From the NCBI RefSeq assembly GCF_003865135.1, contig NZ_BHZC01000001.1, positions 8,246,001-8,310,000 on the forward strand: a DNA stretch of 64,000 nucleotides. Reading direction: 5' to 3'. This stretch comes from Streptomyces chrestomyceticus JCM 4735 (GTDB taxonomy: Bacteria; Actinomycetota; Actinomycetes; Streptomycetales; Streptomycetaceae). The stretch's first letter is position 1. Each line of letters starts with the position of its first letter. A program made the translations under genes and the position numbers. Positions 34,423 through 42,596 of this stretch are shown piece after piece. The notes under the pieces are model-generated. The model was not told where the DNA came from. It saw only the letters and a program-made list of their open reading frames with translations, and made no database searches.

Positions 34423-37400
34423 TCAGGAACGCGTGGGGGACGGCCGCTCGGCGAGGACCGCGATCCGGTTCAGCGCCGTACGCAGCGCTTCCACGAGACG
34501 CCGGACGCTGCTCTCCGCGACGCCGTCCTCGCGCCACGCGATCACCAGCCGCCACGATCCGCCCGGTTCCGGAACGGCTTCCACGATCAGCTCGACGGCG
34601 GTACGCGGCGGCCGCACCCGGACCGGTTCCACCGTCACCTCGTCGCCCAGGCGGCCGCTCGGCGGCTCGGCCTGGAGGACGGCGAACGCCTGGAACCATG
34701 GGTGGCGGGTGCGGTCCGGGCCCAGCTCGCGCACCACCTCGTCGAAAGGCGTACGGGTGTGGGCGAGAGCTGCCACGATTCCCTCCGCCGTCCGGCCCAC
34801 CAGCGCGGCGATGTCCTCCGTCCCTCCGTCGCGGACACGGATGCCGAAGGGATTGACGAAGTAGCCGAGCACCGTCTCCAGGGCGGGGTCGAAGCGGCCC
34901 GCCGTGACCGAGCCGAGCGTGAAGGACCCCGTCCCGAAGGTCACGGCGACGGCCTGTGCGGCTCCGGCGGCCAGCGCGGTGACGGCCGGGCCGCCGTACC
35001 GGGCCGCCACCCGCACCAGGCGGTCGACCGTCCCGGCGTCCACCGGCAGCACGGCCTCCAGCCGACGGGCCTCTCCGGAACCCGTGGGAGCGGGCAGGAA
35101 GGGGGGTGTGGCCGGGCACAACTCGCCTTTCCAGAAGGGCAGGTCGTCCTTGGCCCACTCGGTGATCCGGGTCTTCTCCCAGGCGCTGTAGCTGCCGTAC
35201 GGGAGCCGCTCCCCGGGCTGCTCCGCCGACCGTCCGGCCAGCCGGGCCCGGTACGCGGCTCGCAGATCCGCTACCAGCACGGATTCCGACCAGCCGTCGA
35301 AGGCGATGTGGTGTACCTGGACACAGAGCAGATGCCGGTCCGCGTCCAGCCGGCACAGCCGGACGCGCAGCGGCACTTCGGCCTCCAGGGAGAACGGCCG
35401 GTCCCACCAGTCGGCGGTCACCGCCTCCGCCAAATCCTGGAGCCCGGCCCCGGCCGTGTCGGCGGGGGGCTCGGTCAGCTCCATGGTGATGCCCGCCTCG
35501 TCGGGCGGCAGCACCCGTTGCACGGGAGCATCGTCCACCCAGGGGTACATGGTGCGCAGCGCCGGATGCAGGCGGACGGTGTCCTGGAGGGCCTCGGCCA
35601 GTATCTCCGTCTTGAGGGGACCCGACAGCGCGTAGGCCAGCACGATCAGGTTGTCGGCCGTGCCCGGCGCGCTCATCTCGCCCAGCCAGAAACGCAGTTG
35701 GGCGTGCGAGAGCGGCGCGTCACTCACCTCCTGCCCGGTGGGCCGCGGAAGCACGTCGGCGGCCACGGTGCTGGCTGCCGAGCAGTGGGCGCGGATGTCC
35801 TCCAGCGTGCGCAGCCGGTAGACGTCCGAGGCCGTCAGCCTGGCGTCCAGACGGCGGCCGAGCCGGGCCGCCAGCCGGATGACGTCGAGGGAGTTCGCCC
35901 CGGCGAGCACGAGATCGTCCTCCATGCCGAGGGCGGCCTGGCCGAGCAGGTCGCGGACCTCGCCAAGGAGCGGGTCTGCCTGCGCGCCCTTCTCCTGCGG
36001 AACCCGCCCCGATGCCGGAACCAGGCCGGGCACCTCCCGCACCGAACGCTCCACCGCCTTACGGTCCGTCTTGCCGGTGCCCGTCAGCGGAAGGCTGTCG
36101 ACGTGGTGGAAGACCGTCGGCACCATGGCGTCCAGCAGGTGCCGGCCGGCGAAGGCACGTAACTCCGCCGTGTCCCGTGGCTTCCCGTCGGAGGTGGCGT
36201 ACGCCGCGGCCAGTTCCCTGCGGCCGGGGACGGCCTCCACGGGCAGGACGCAGGCCGCCGTGAGGTCCGGGTGCGTCTCCAGTACGGACTCGACCTCGCC
36301 CGCTTCGATCCGTATCCCGCGGATCTTGAACTGGTGGTCGATCCGGCCCCGGTACCGCAGCAGGCCCTCCGCGTCGCGTACGACCATGTCGCCGGAGCGG
36401 TAGTAGCGGTTGCCGTCGGCGCTGAAGAAGCGGCGCTCGGTCTCCTCGGGGTTGTTCGCGTACCCCAGGGCCACACCGTCACCGCCGATCGCCAGTTCCC
36501 CCTCACCCGGCCCGTCGTCGGGAACGGCCCGGCCGTCGGGGTCCAGCAGCAGGACCGGGGTGCGCGGCAGCGGCGTGCCGATGGGGATCTCGGTGCTGTC
36601 CTCGGCCACGTCCGCGGGGCGGATGACGTGATGGGTGGCGAAGATGGTCGCTTCGGCGGGCCCGTAGCCGTTGACCATGTGCAGCTCCGGGAACCGGCGC
36701 AGCACGCGCCGGGCACTGGCGACGGAGACCCGCTCGCCGCCCACCAGCAGCAGCCGCAACGCGCCGAAGAGGTCCAGCCGTTCCTCGGCCAGCACGCTGA
36801 ACAGCGAGCTGGTCAGCCACAGACTGTTGACCCCGAGGCCCACGACGTGTTCCAACTGCTCGGCGTCCAGCGCCGCCGCCCCCGCTTCCAGCAGGACACT
36901 GCGGCCGCCGTTGAGGAGGGGGGCCCACAGCTCCAGCGACATACCGTCCCAGGGAAGCGGCGCCGCCTGGAGGAAGACCGTGCCGCCGTCCAGCGGTATG
37001 GCGGGGCAGTCGACCAGGGTGCGCAGCGTGCCGCGGTGCGGGGAGAGGACGCCCTTGGGCTTCCCCGTGGAGCCCGAGGTGTAGAAGATGCTGGCGGTAC
37101 GGGTGCCGTCGGCCTCCGGCGCGGGCGCCGCGGCCGGATCGCCGGTGAGCAGCGCGTCGAAGGGCGTCACGGGGATCTCCCCGTCCACCCCGGGAACGGG
37201 ATCGTCGGTGATGAACAGATCCGGACCGGTGCCCCGCAGGCTGTCCAGGACACGGGCACGCGGCCACTCGGGATCGGTGGCGGCATAGGCCGCGCCGGCC
37301 CGCAGCACACCCAGCAGGGCGACCACCAGCTCGGGGGAACGTTTCATCCGCACGGCGACCCGCCCGCCGGCCCTGACGCCCCGCTCGTGCAGCGCGGCGG

Positions 37401-37575
37401 CCACGGCATCCGCCCGCCGCACCAACGCGCCGTAGGTGAGCAGACGGTCCCCCTGCTGCACCGCGATGTCCGCGGGCCGCAGCCGTGCGTGGTGCGCGAC
37501 CACCTGCTCGATGCGCTCGCCGTGCGCATAGGGGTTCGGACCGGTACTTGTACGGGAGGGCGGGGAAGCGGGCAT
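34423..37575 (-). CDS. NRPS A-PCP-C
   Basis: 1050 residues: A about 20-520 (FYTSGSTGKPKG; RYYRSGD; TGTGKTDR), PCP about 530-620 in which the carrier motif reads GANSLD with Ser near 560, and C about 640-1040 with an intact HHIAFDGW. The A-domain code reads D-G-L-L-L-G-G-I-F-K by hand; the small hydrophobic pocket suggests a neutral residue but I cannot name it. Having C at the end implies that its PCP-bound unit is joined to an acceptor on the next protein or to a free amine. It starts with ATG 37575 and lies downstream of the A-PCP protein after a 166-nt gap. Confidence 0.88.
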   Translation of the reverse strand: MPASPPSRTSTGPNPYAHGERIEQVVAHHARLRPADIAVQQGDRLLTYGALVRRADAVAAALHERGVRAGGRVAVRMKRSPELVVALLGVLRAGAAYAATDPEWPRARVLDSLRGTGPDLFITDDPVPGVDGEIPVTPFDALLTGDPAAAPAPEADGTRTASIFYTSGSTGKPKGVLSPHRGTLRTLVDCPAIPLDGGTVFLQAAPLPWDGMSLELWAPLLNGGRSVLLEAGAAALDAEQLEHVVGLGVNSLWLTSSLFSVLAEERLDLFGALRLLLVGGERVSVASARRVLRRFPELHMVNGYGPAEATIFATHHVIRPADVAEDSTEIPIGTPLPRTPVLLLDPDGRAVPDDGPGEGELAIGGDGVALGYANNPEETERRFFSADGNRYYRSGDMVVRDAEGLLRYRGRIDHQFKIRGIRIEAGEVESVLETHPDLTAACVLPVEAVPGRRELAAAYATSDGKPRDTAELRAFAGRHLLDAMVPTVFHHVDSLPLTGTGKTDRKAVERSVREVPGLVPASGRVPQEKGAQADPLLGEVRDLLGQAALGMEDDLVLAGANSLDVIRLAARLGRRLDARLTASDVYRLRTLEDIRAHCSAASTVAADVLPRPTGQEVSDAPLSHAQLRFWLGEMSAPGTADNLIVLAYALSGPLKTEILAEALQDTVRLHPALRTMYPWVDDAPVQRVLPPDEAGITMELTEPPADTAGAGLQDLAEAVTADWWDRPFSLEAEVPLRVRLCRLDADRHLLCVQVHHIAFDGWSESVLVADLRAAYRARLAGRSAEQPGERLPYGSYSAWEKTRITEWAKDDLPFWKGELCPATPPFLPAPTGSGEARRLEAVLPVDAGTVDRLVRVAARYGGPAVTALAAGAAQAVAVTFGTGSFTLGSVTAGRFDPALETVLGYFVNPFGIRVRDGGTEDIAALVGRTAEGIVAALAHTRTPFDEVVRELGPDRTRHPWFQAFAVLQAEPPSGRLGDEVTVEPVRVRPPRTAVELIVEAVPEPGGSWRLVIAWREDGVAESSVRRLVEALRTALNRIAVLAERPSPTRS

Positions 37576-37640
37576 GGGGAGATCACCGTGTTCTGGACGT
37601 GGGGGCGGGAAGACCGGAGCGAGCCACGGGAAGGGGGAGC

Positions 37641-37725
37641 GGAGGGGACGGTGGCCGGTGAGGGCCCGTACGGCAGGGGAGACGGAGGGGGACGGTGGCC
37701 GGTGACGGCCCGTACGGCAGAGGGG
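37641..37725. repeat. Tandem direct repeat of about 40 bp between two NRPS genes
   Basis: Two near-identical copies (37641-37680 and about 37684-37725) of a unit containing GACGGTGGCCGGTGA and GGCCCGTACGGCAG, in the 166-nt gap between the A-PCP and A-PCP-C genes. It is probably a local duplication; no function is apparent. Confidence 0.6.
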
Positions 37726-37741
37726 AGGGTGACGGCAGTGC

Positions 37742-39502
37742 CTAACGCGTGGCGTCGACAGCCGCCGCCAGATCCTTCAGAACGGTGTTGTCCAGCAGCG
37801 TGGGGAAGGTCAGCCGCGCGTTCAGCTCACGATTGATGCGGTGGTGCATGCGGAACGCCAGCAGGGAGTGACCACCCAGGCCGAAGAAGTCCTCGTCCCG
37901 GCCGACCCGCTCGACATTCAGCAGCTCTGCCCAGAGCCCGGTCAGATACCGCTCGGTCTCGCTCCGCGGCTCGGCGTACGCCGTCCCGCCCGCCTGCTGC
38001 GCGGCGAGCACCTCGCGCAACGCTTCCACGTCGCGCTTCCCGTTCACGGTCACCGGGATCTCGTCCTGGACGACGAACCGGCTGGGCACCATGAAGTCGG
38101 CCAGGTCACGTTCGGCGCGGGCGCGCAGCTCCTCGACGCCCAGCGCGGCGTCGAGGACCACGAAAGCCACCAGCCTGCGGTCGTTGCCCTCGCCGTCGGC
38201 GAGCACCACGGCCTCCAGGACCTCCGGGTAGCGGCGCAACCCGCGTTCGACCTCGCCGGGCTCCACCCGGTAGCCGCGGATCTTCACCTGGTCGTCGGCG
38301 CGGCCGACGAAGACCAGGACCCCGTCCGCCCGCTGCCGGGCCAGGTCGCCGGTACGGTACATCCGCAGGACGGTGCCGTCCTCGTCGGGTACGTCGAGGA
38401 AGCGCTCCCGGGTGAGGTCGTCCTGGTCCTGGTAGCCGCGGGCCACGCCGGGGCCGCCGACGAACAGTTCGCCGATCTCGCCCGGTGCGACCGGCCGCAG
38501 CCCGGCGTCGAGGACCCGGACCGTCGCACCCTCGATCGGGCGGCCGATCGGCACCACGTCGCTCTCGGCGTCCTCCCGGGTCACCAGGTGCGCGGTGCAC
38601 CCGGTGGTGATCTCCGCCGGGCCGTAGCAGTTGTAGAGACTGCCGGTGAAGCTGCCGCTCAGCAGCGAGCGGCAGGCGGACGGCAGGAGGACGTCACCGC
38701 CCGCGCCCAGGACCCGCAGGGGCGCGAAGGCGTCCTGGTCCTCGTGCACGACGTGGTTGACGACCATGGTGGGGACCACCATCGCGGTGATGCCGTACCG
38801 CTCCATCTGCTGCCGGAAGCCGGCGGCGAGCAGCTCCGGCACCGTGGGCAGGATCACGGTCCGCGCGCCGGCCGCCAGGGTGCTCCACATCTCGAAGTGG
38901 AAGGCGTCGAAGGAGACGCTGGAGACCTGCCCGGTGCGGTCCTCCGGCCGGAGCACGGGCATGCCCGGGTTGCCGGCGAAGGAGACGAGGTTGCGGTGCT
39001 CCAGGACGATCGCCTTCGGTTCCCCGGACGATCCCGACGTGAACAGCACACTGGCCGCGTGCTGCGGCTCGACGACGGCTTCGGCGCGCCGGCCCTCGAA
39101 CGCCGACCGGTCGCTGACGGCGACGATCTTGGCGGCGGTCCCGTCGAGCCGGTCCTCCCAGCCGTCCTCGGTGAGCACGACCTCGGCGCCGCTCTTGCCG
39201 AGCATCATGTGCCGGCGGGCCTCCGGGTAGCGGGTGTCCACCGCCACGTAGACGCCGCCGGCCTTGAGGATCCCGAGCACCGCGACAAGAAGCTGGACGG
39301 ACCGGTTGACGTACAGGCCGACCCGGTCCTCGGTGCCGACACCGTGACTGCGCAGCAGTGCGCCGACGGCGTCGGATTCCCGGTCCAGCTCCGCGTAGGT
39401 GAGCGACCGCCGGTCGTCACTGACGGCGATCCGGCCGGGGTGGAGCCGCACCGAGCGGCTGAAGAGCCCGGTCAGCGTGCCGACGCCTGGGGTGCTTGTC
39501 AC
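37742..39502 (-). CDS. NRPS A-PCP (possible initiation protein)
   Basis: 586 residues: A domain about 10-480 (LFTSGSSGEPKA; FDAFHFEMW; MYRTGDLARQ; VTVNGKRD) and PCP about 500-570 (FFGLGGHSLLAF). A free-standing A-PCP with no C domain can start an assembly line or deliver a residue in trans. The hand-read code, about D-A-F-V-G-G-C-T-G-K, contains an alignment gap and is not recognised. The GTG at 39500-39502 (VTSTPGVG) was chosen for its GGAGGA ribosome site; the longer frame has none. It is the first gene of the long minus-strand operon, whose promoter should lie in 39503-39721. Confidence 0.87.
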   Translation of the reverse strand: MTSTPGVGTLTGLFSRSVRLHPGRIAVSDDRRSLTYAELDRESDAVGALLRSHGVGTEDRVGLYVNRSVQLLVAVLGILKAGGVYVAVDTRYPEARRHMMLGKSGAEVVLTEDGWEDRLDGTAAKIVAVSDRSAFEGRRAEAVVEPQHAASVLFTSGSSGEPKAIVLEHRNLVSFAGNPGMPVLRPEDRTGQVSSVSFDAFHFEMWSTLAAGARTVILPTVPELLAAGFRQQMERYGITAMVVPTMVVNHVVHEDQDAFAPLRVLGAGGDVLLPSACRSLLSGSFTGSLYNCYGPAEITTGCTAHLVTREDAESDVVPIGRPIEGATVRVLDAGLRPVAPGEIGELFVGGPGVARGYQDQDDLTRERFLDVPDEDGTVLRMYRTGDLARQRADGVLVFVGRADDQVKIRGYRVEPGEVERGLRRYPEVLEAVVLADGEGNDRRLVAFVVLDAALGVEELRARAERDLADFMVPSRFVVQDEIPVTVNGKRDVEALREVLAAQQAGGTAYAEPRSETERYLTGLWAELLNVERVGRDEDFFGLGGHSLLAFRMHHRINRELNARLTFPTLLDNTVLKDLAAAVDATR

Positions 39503-39721
39503 TGCTTCCTCCCGCACGCTCCGCACGGGCGCTGCCGCACGGTGCTCAACGTTGATGACGGACGCTCGGGCCGCGGCCGAAGGCGACGGAGGGACCGGGA
39601 GCCACGGGAACCTCCGGCACACGAACGCGCCGGTGAACCACCCGGCCCCGGCAAAGTTAGTGAGCCGCCGGACGCGCGTCGACGCATTCCGGCGACGGCG
39701 AGAGGCCATGGCGGACAGCAG
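39503..39721 (-). promoter_or_regulatory. Probable promoter region of the NRPS operon
   Basis: 219 nt between the methyltransferase terminator and the first NRPS gene. As the operon downstream is nearly gapless, its main promoter should be here. On the minus strand CTAACTTTG at about 39653-39661 is a poor -10 candidate. No strong hexamers or operators are visible. Confidence 0.35.
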
Positions 39722-39768
39722 CCAGCCCTGCCGTTCGTCTCGCTATGTGAGACGAACGGCAGGGCTGG
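39722..39768. terminator. Strong hairpin terminator (20-bp perfect arms)
   Basis: Arms 39722-39741 and 39749-39768 are perfect reverse complements around a 7-nt loop. It lies 16 nt past the stop of the methyltransferase gene on the minus strand, so it should end that transcript and insulate the NRPS operon. There is no clear T-run, as is common in Streptomyces. Confidence 0.85.
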
Positions 39769-39784
39769 TGCGTTGGAGCGGAGG

Positions 39785-40807
39785 TCAGGAGGCGGGGACG
39801 CAGGTGATGACGCTGAGGTCTGCGGGGCACGGGGTGATGGACAGGACCTCGAAGCCGGCCTCGGTGGCTTCGCGGCGGATGTCGGCCTCGCTGCGGGAGC
39901 GGGTCCGGGGCTCGCCGACCACCATCTTGATGACGTTGCGGAACGCGGCTCCGGAGTCGTGCTCGGCCAGCGGGTCGATGATCAGGAGCTTGGGCGGGGC
40001 TCCGGCGGAAGCGCGGGGCGTGGCGGTCATGGCGGTGTGGATGTTGCGCAGGATCTGCACGCTGGTGGTGGTGTTCCAGTCGTGCAGGACGTTCTTGATG
40101 ACGTAGAGGTCGCCGCCGGTGGGGACATCCTGGAGGATGTCGGTGGGCCGGAAGGTGAGGCGGCGGGCGAGGTCGGCCTGCTGGGATTCGGCCAGGGCGC
40201 GCTGGGCGCGCTCACAGGTGTCCGGGCGGTCGGCGCAGATGCCGTTCAGGTGCGGGTGGGCGCTCAGGAGGGCCTGGAGCAGAGTGCCGTTGCCACCGCC
40301 CACATCGACGACGGTGTGCACGTCGTCGAGGGGAAGCTTGTCGGCCAGCAGGGTGGCGATCGGACGGGTCCAGTCCTGCATGGCGAGGTCGAAGATCCGG
40401 GCGGTGTCCGGGTGACGGTCGAGGTACTCGTAGAGTCCGACGCCGAAGGTGCAGGGCATCACGGAGGTGCCGGCGCGTACGGCCTGGGTGAGGCCGCCGG
40501 TCGCGGCCTGCCCGTACAGGCCGCACAGCAGGGTCGCCAGGTGGCGGACCGAATCGGGGTGGTCGCTCCTGAGCGGTTCGGACATCGGGGAGTTGGCGTA
40601 ACGGCCGTCCGCTTCGCGGGTGAAGACGCCCAGTGCGGTCAGGGCCTGCAGGACGGAGTCGAGGGAGTCGGTGTCCGCCTCGACGGTCTTGGCCAGTTCG
40701 GCGGCGGTGGCCGGGCCGTCGGCCAGGGCGTCGGCGATGCCCAGTTCGGCGGCGGTGCCGACCGCCGAGGAGGCCATGGCTCCCATGAGCAGGTTCATCA
40801 ACGACAT
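39785..40807 (-). CDS. SAM-dependent O-methyltransferase (acetylserotonin/hydroxyneurosporene type)
   Basis: 340 residues. The N-terminal dimerisation region (GTAAELGIADAL) precedes the SAM-binding motif VVDVGGGNGTLLQALL, NVLHDWN with the catalytic-type His, and a C-terminal RSEADIRREATEAGFEVLSITP. Enzymes of this family methylate phenolic or enolic hydroxyls of secondary metabolites. ATG at 40805-40807 was chosen for the GGGGA upstream; ATG 40828 and GTG 40837 are alternatives. It is separated from the NRPS operon by a strong terminator and is divergent from the DUF1707 gene, so its pathway is unclear; it may serve the PKS or neither. Confidence 0.85.
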   Translation of the reverse strand: MSLMNLLMGAMASSAVGTAAELGIADALADGPATAAELAKTVEADTDSLDSVLQALTALGVFTREADGRYANSPMSEPLRSDHPDSVRHLATLLCGLYGQAATGGLTQAVRAGTSVMPCTFGVGLYEYLDRHPDTARIFDLAMQDWTRPIATLLADKLPLDDVHTVVDVGGGNGTLLQALLSAHPHLNGICADRPDTCERAQRALAESQQADLARRLTFRPTDILQDVPTGGDLYVIKNVLHDWNTTTSVQILRNIHTAMTATPRASAGAPPKLLIIDPLAEHDSGAAFRNVIKMVVGEPRTRSRSEADIRREATEAGFEVLSITPCPADLSVITCVPAS

Positions 40808-41275
40808 TCCGGTTCCCCAATCGGTCATGGCCGTCACGGCAGGCGGCCGATGCCGGGCCGGTGTCCCGGCCGCCCCGCCCTGCCAAGGGCCGCCCCCTGG
40901 GCCGTCCGGTGCCGTTCCGGTCACGCGGGCGGGCGGGGCGGGCGGTGGCGGCCTGTGGCGGGGCGGGGGCCGGTGCACGCGGCGCCGCCGTGCGGGCGGC
41001 GGTGATGTTCCGGGCGGTGTACGGGCCAGGCGCGGTGGTGCTGCTGTGCGGGCGCAGTCTGTGCGGCACACGCTAGACGGACCGCCGCTGCGGGCGTGCT
41101 GTTCAACCTGTGACGGACCTGCCCGGTCCGAGGGCGGCCTGCCTGGTCCGGGGGCGTTCACGCGCGCCTGGTCGGCAGTTGAACGTCCGAGGTGGCGTGC
41201 CGTCGTGGCCGGGCCGGCAGTGGCGTCGGGCCGGTGTGCCTTGAGTTTGGGCCGGGGGAGGAAGAGGGTGGGGGT
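40808..41275. promoter_or_regulatory. Divergent intergenic region between methyltransferase and DUF1707 genes
   Basis: 468 nt, extremely GC-rich at 40850-41010. It must hold both promoters. GTTCAAC at about 41102 and GTTGAAC at about 41176 form a spaced inverted pair that may be a weak operator. No convincing gene or hexamers. Confidence 0.35.
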
Positions 41276-41944
41276 ATGAGCGATGAGAAGGTGCCGACCG
41301 ACGACGGCACGCAGGACGAGCAGGCGGCCATGCGGGCTTCGGACGCGGACCGGGAGCAGGTGGCGGAGATATTGCGGGACGCCGCCGGGGACGGACGGCT
41401 GACCCTGGAGGAAGTCGGTGAACGGGTGGAGGCCGCGCTGCGCGCCCGTACGGTCGGCGAACTCGCCCGGCTGACCCGTGATCTGCCCGTCTCCCCGGTG
41501 CCGGCCGAATCCCGGGATCAGCCCGGACGCGGCAAGGATGTCGTGGAGATCGACCAGCGGTGGGGCACCCTGCACCGCTCCGGTGCCTGGGAGGTCCCGC
41601 GCCGCCTGGAGGTACGGATGCACGGCGGGGACGTGAAACTCGACTTCACCGAGGCCGAGTTCAGTCACGCCAGGCTGGACCTCGACGTACAGATCAGCGT
41701 CGGCGGGAATCTGGTCCTGGTGGTCCGGCCGGGCATCGTGGTGCACACCGACGACCTGACCGTGAAGGTGGGCGAGGTCAAGTACCGCAATCCCGCCTCC
41801 GACGCGCAGGCGCCGGTCGAACGCGAGGTGTACGTCACCGGGCGCCTCAAGGGCGGTGACGTGGTGGTCCGCCACCCGAGGCGGACGCTGGGCCGGTGGC
41901 TGCGCGGCGAGGACGCCAAGAACGGCGCTGCGGAGAAGAGCTGA
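41276..41944 (+). CDS. DUF1707 SHOCT-like domain protein
   Basis: 222 residues. The N-terminal MRASDADREQVAEILRDAAGDGRLTLEEVGERVEAALRARTVGEL is the DUF1707 domain (about 17-68), followed by a beta-rich domain similar to those of cell-wall-active antibiotic response proteins (about 85-210). No membrane segment is seen. The function is unknown; the family is common and multi-copy in Streptomyces and is not a biosynthetic marker. ATG 41276 follows a rich purine ribosome site (GGGGGAGGAAGAGGG). A strong hairpin follows the stop. Confidence 0.85.
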   Translation: MSDEKVPTDDGTQDEQAAMRASDADREQVAEILRDAAGDGRLTLEEVGERVEAALRARTVGELARLTRDLPVSPVPAESRDQPGRGKDVVEIDQRWGTLHRSGAWEVPRRLEVRMHGGDVKLDFTEAEFSHARLDLDVQISVGGNLVLVVRPGIVVHTDDLTVKVGEVKYRNPASDAQAPVEREVYVTGRLKGGDVVVRHPRRTLGRWLRGEDAKNGAAEKS

Positions 41945-41963
41945 AGCAGGATCGCGCAGCAAG

Positions 41964-42016
41964 ACCGGCGCGGGGTGGCGGGGCGGCGGAAAGCCGCTGG
42001 GTCGCCCCGCGCCGGT
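41964..42016. terminator. Hairpin terminator after the DUF1707 gene
   Basis: Perfect 12-bp arms at 41964-41975 and 42005-42016 (ACCGGCGCGGGG / CCCCGCGCCGGT) with a further GCGGC..GCCGC stem inside, followed by TATTTGTGTG. It lies 20 nt after the stop. Confidence 0.8.
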
Positions 42017-42596
42017 ATTTGTGTGGGGGAGTGGCTGTTGCCGCCCGGTCGTGTTCCCTTCGGTGGGGCGATCTTTCCCGTGATGGCCGGGGCCGTGGTT
42101 CTGCCGTTGCCGTTCCGGGCCGGGTTTTTGTGTGGGGTGCCTTTCGTGGGGCGCTCTTCGTGGGGTGCCCTACGACGGGGTGGCGGTGCGATGTGAGGGG
42201 CTGTACGTGCCCGGCCGGGTGCCGTGCCGGTGCTGGTGCCGACGCTGATGTCGGTGCTGGTGCGCCGTCTGACGGGGCGTTCAACTGACACGTTGCGGCG
42301 CCTGTGGGGCCTGGATAGGTTCCTGTCACCGGTGGGCTCGACCTTCAGGGAATTCTCAGCGTCACCCGGTTTCTTCGTCCGGACGTATTGACGGTAATCG
42401 TGAGGTGGCGCATTGAGCGGCAGGGGCCCGTCGGGTCCTTCCCGCAGTGAGAGCGTGAGGGTATTCCACTGCCGGGCCCGGGTGTTTTCCCCCGTGCTGC
42501 CCGCGCACCGAACTATGGCGTAATTCCTGGGCAGTCCGCATCGCGGTCACAGAGATCGGAGCGGCGTATCTCGGCAGGCAGGACGGCGGGTTTCTG
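42017..42596. promoter_or_regulatory. Upstream region of the PKS genes
   Basis: 580 nt before the first PKS start. It must hold the PKS promoter unless the genes are read from farther away. A TTGACG at 42388-42393 has no good -10 at 17-18 nt. A G-rich stretch at 42120-42180 carries short CGTGGGG repeats. No gene is supported. Confidence 0.35.

Noticed and set aside
41174..42287. 10-nt inverted pair CAGTTGAACG / CGTTCAACTG flanking the DUF1707 gene
   Set aside because: Too short and too far apart to call mobile-element ends; no transposase or target duplication is seen.
42388..42416. TTGACG as a -35 box of the PKS promoter
   Set aside because: No acceptable -10 hexamer at the right distance.
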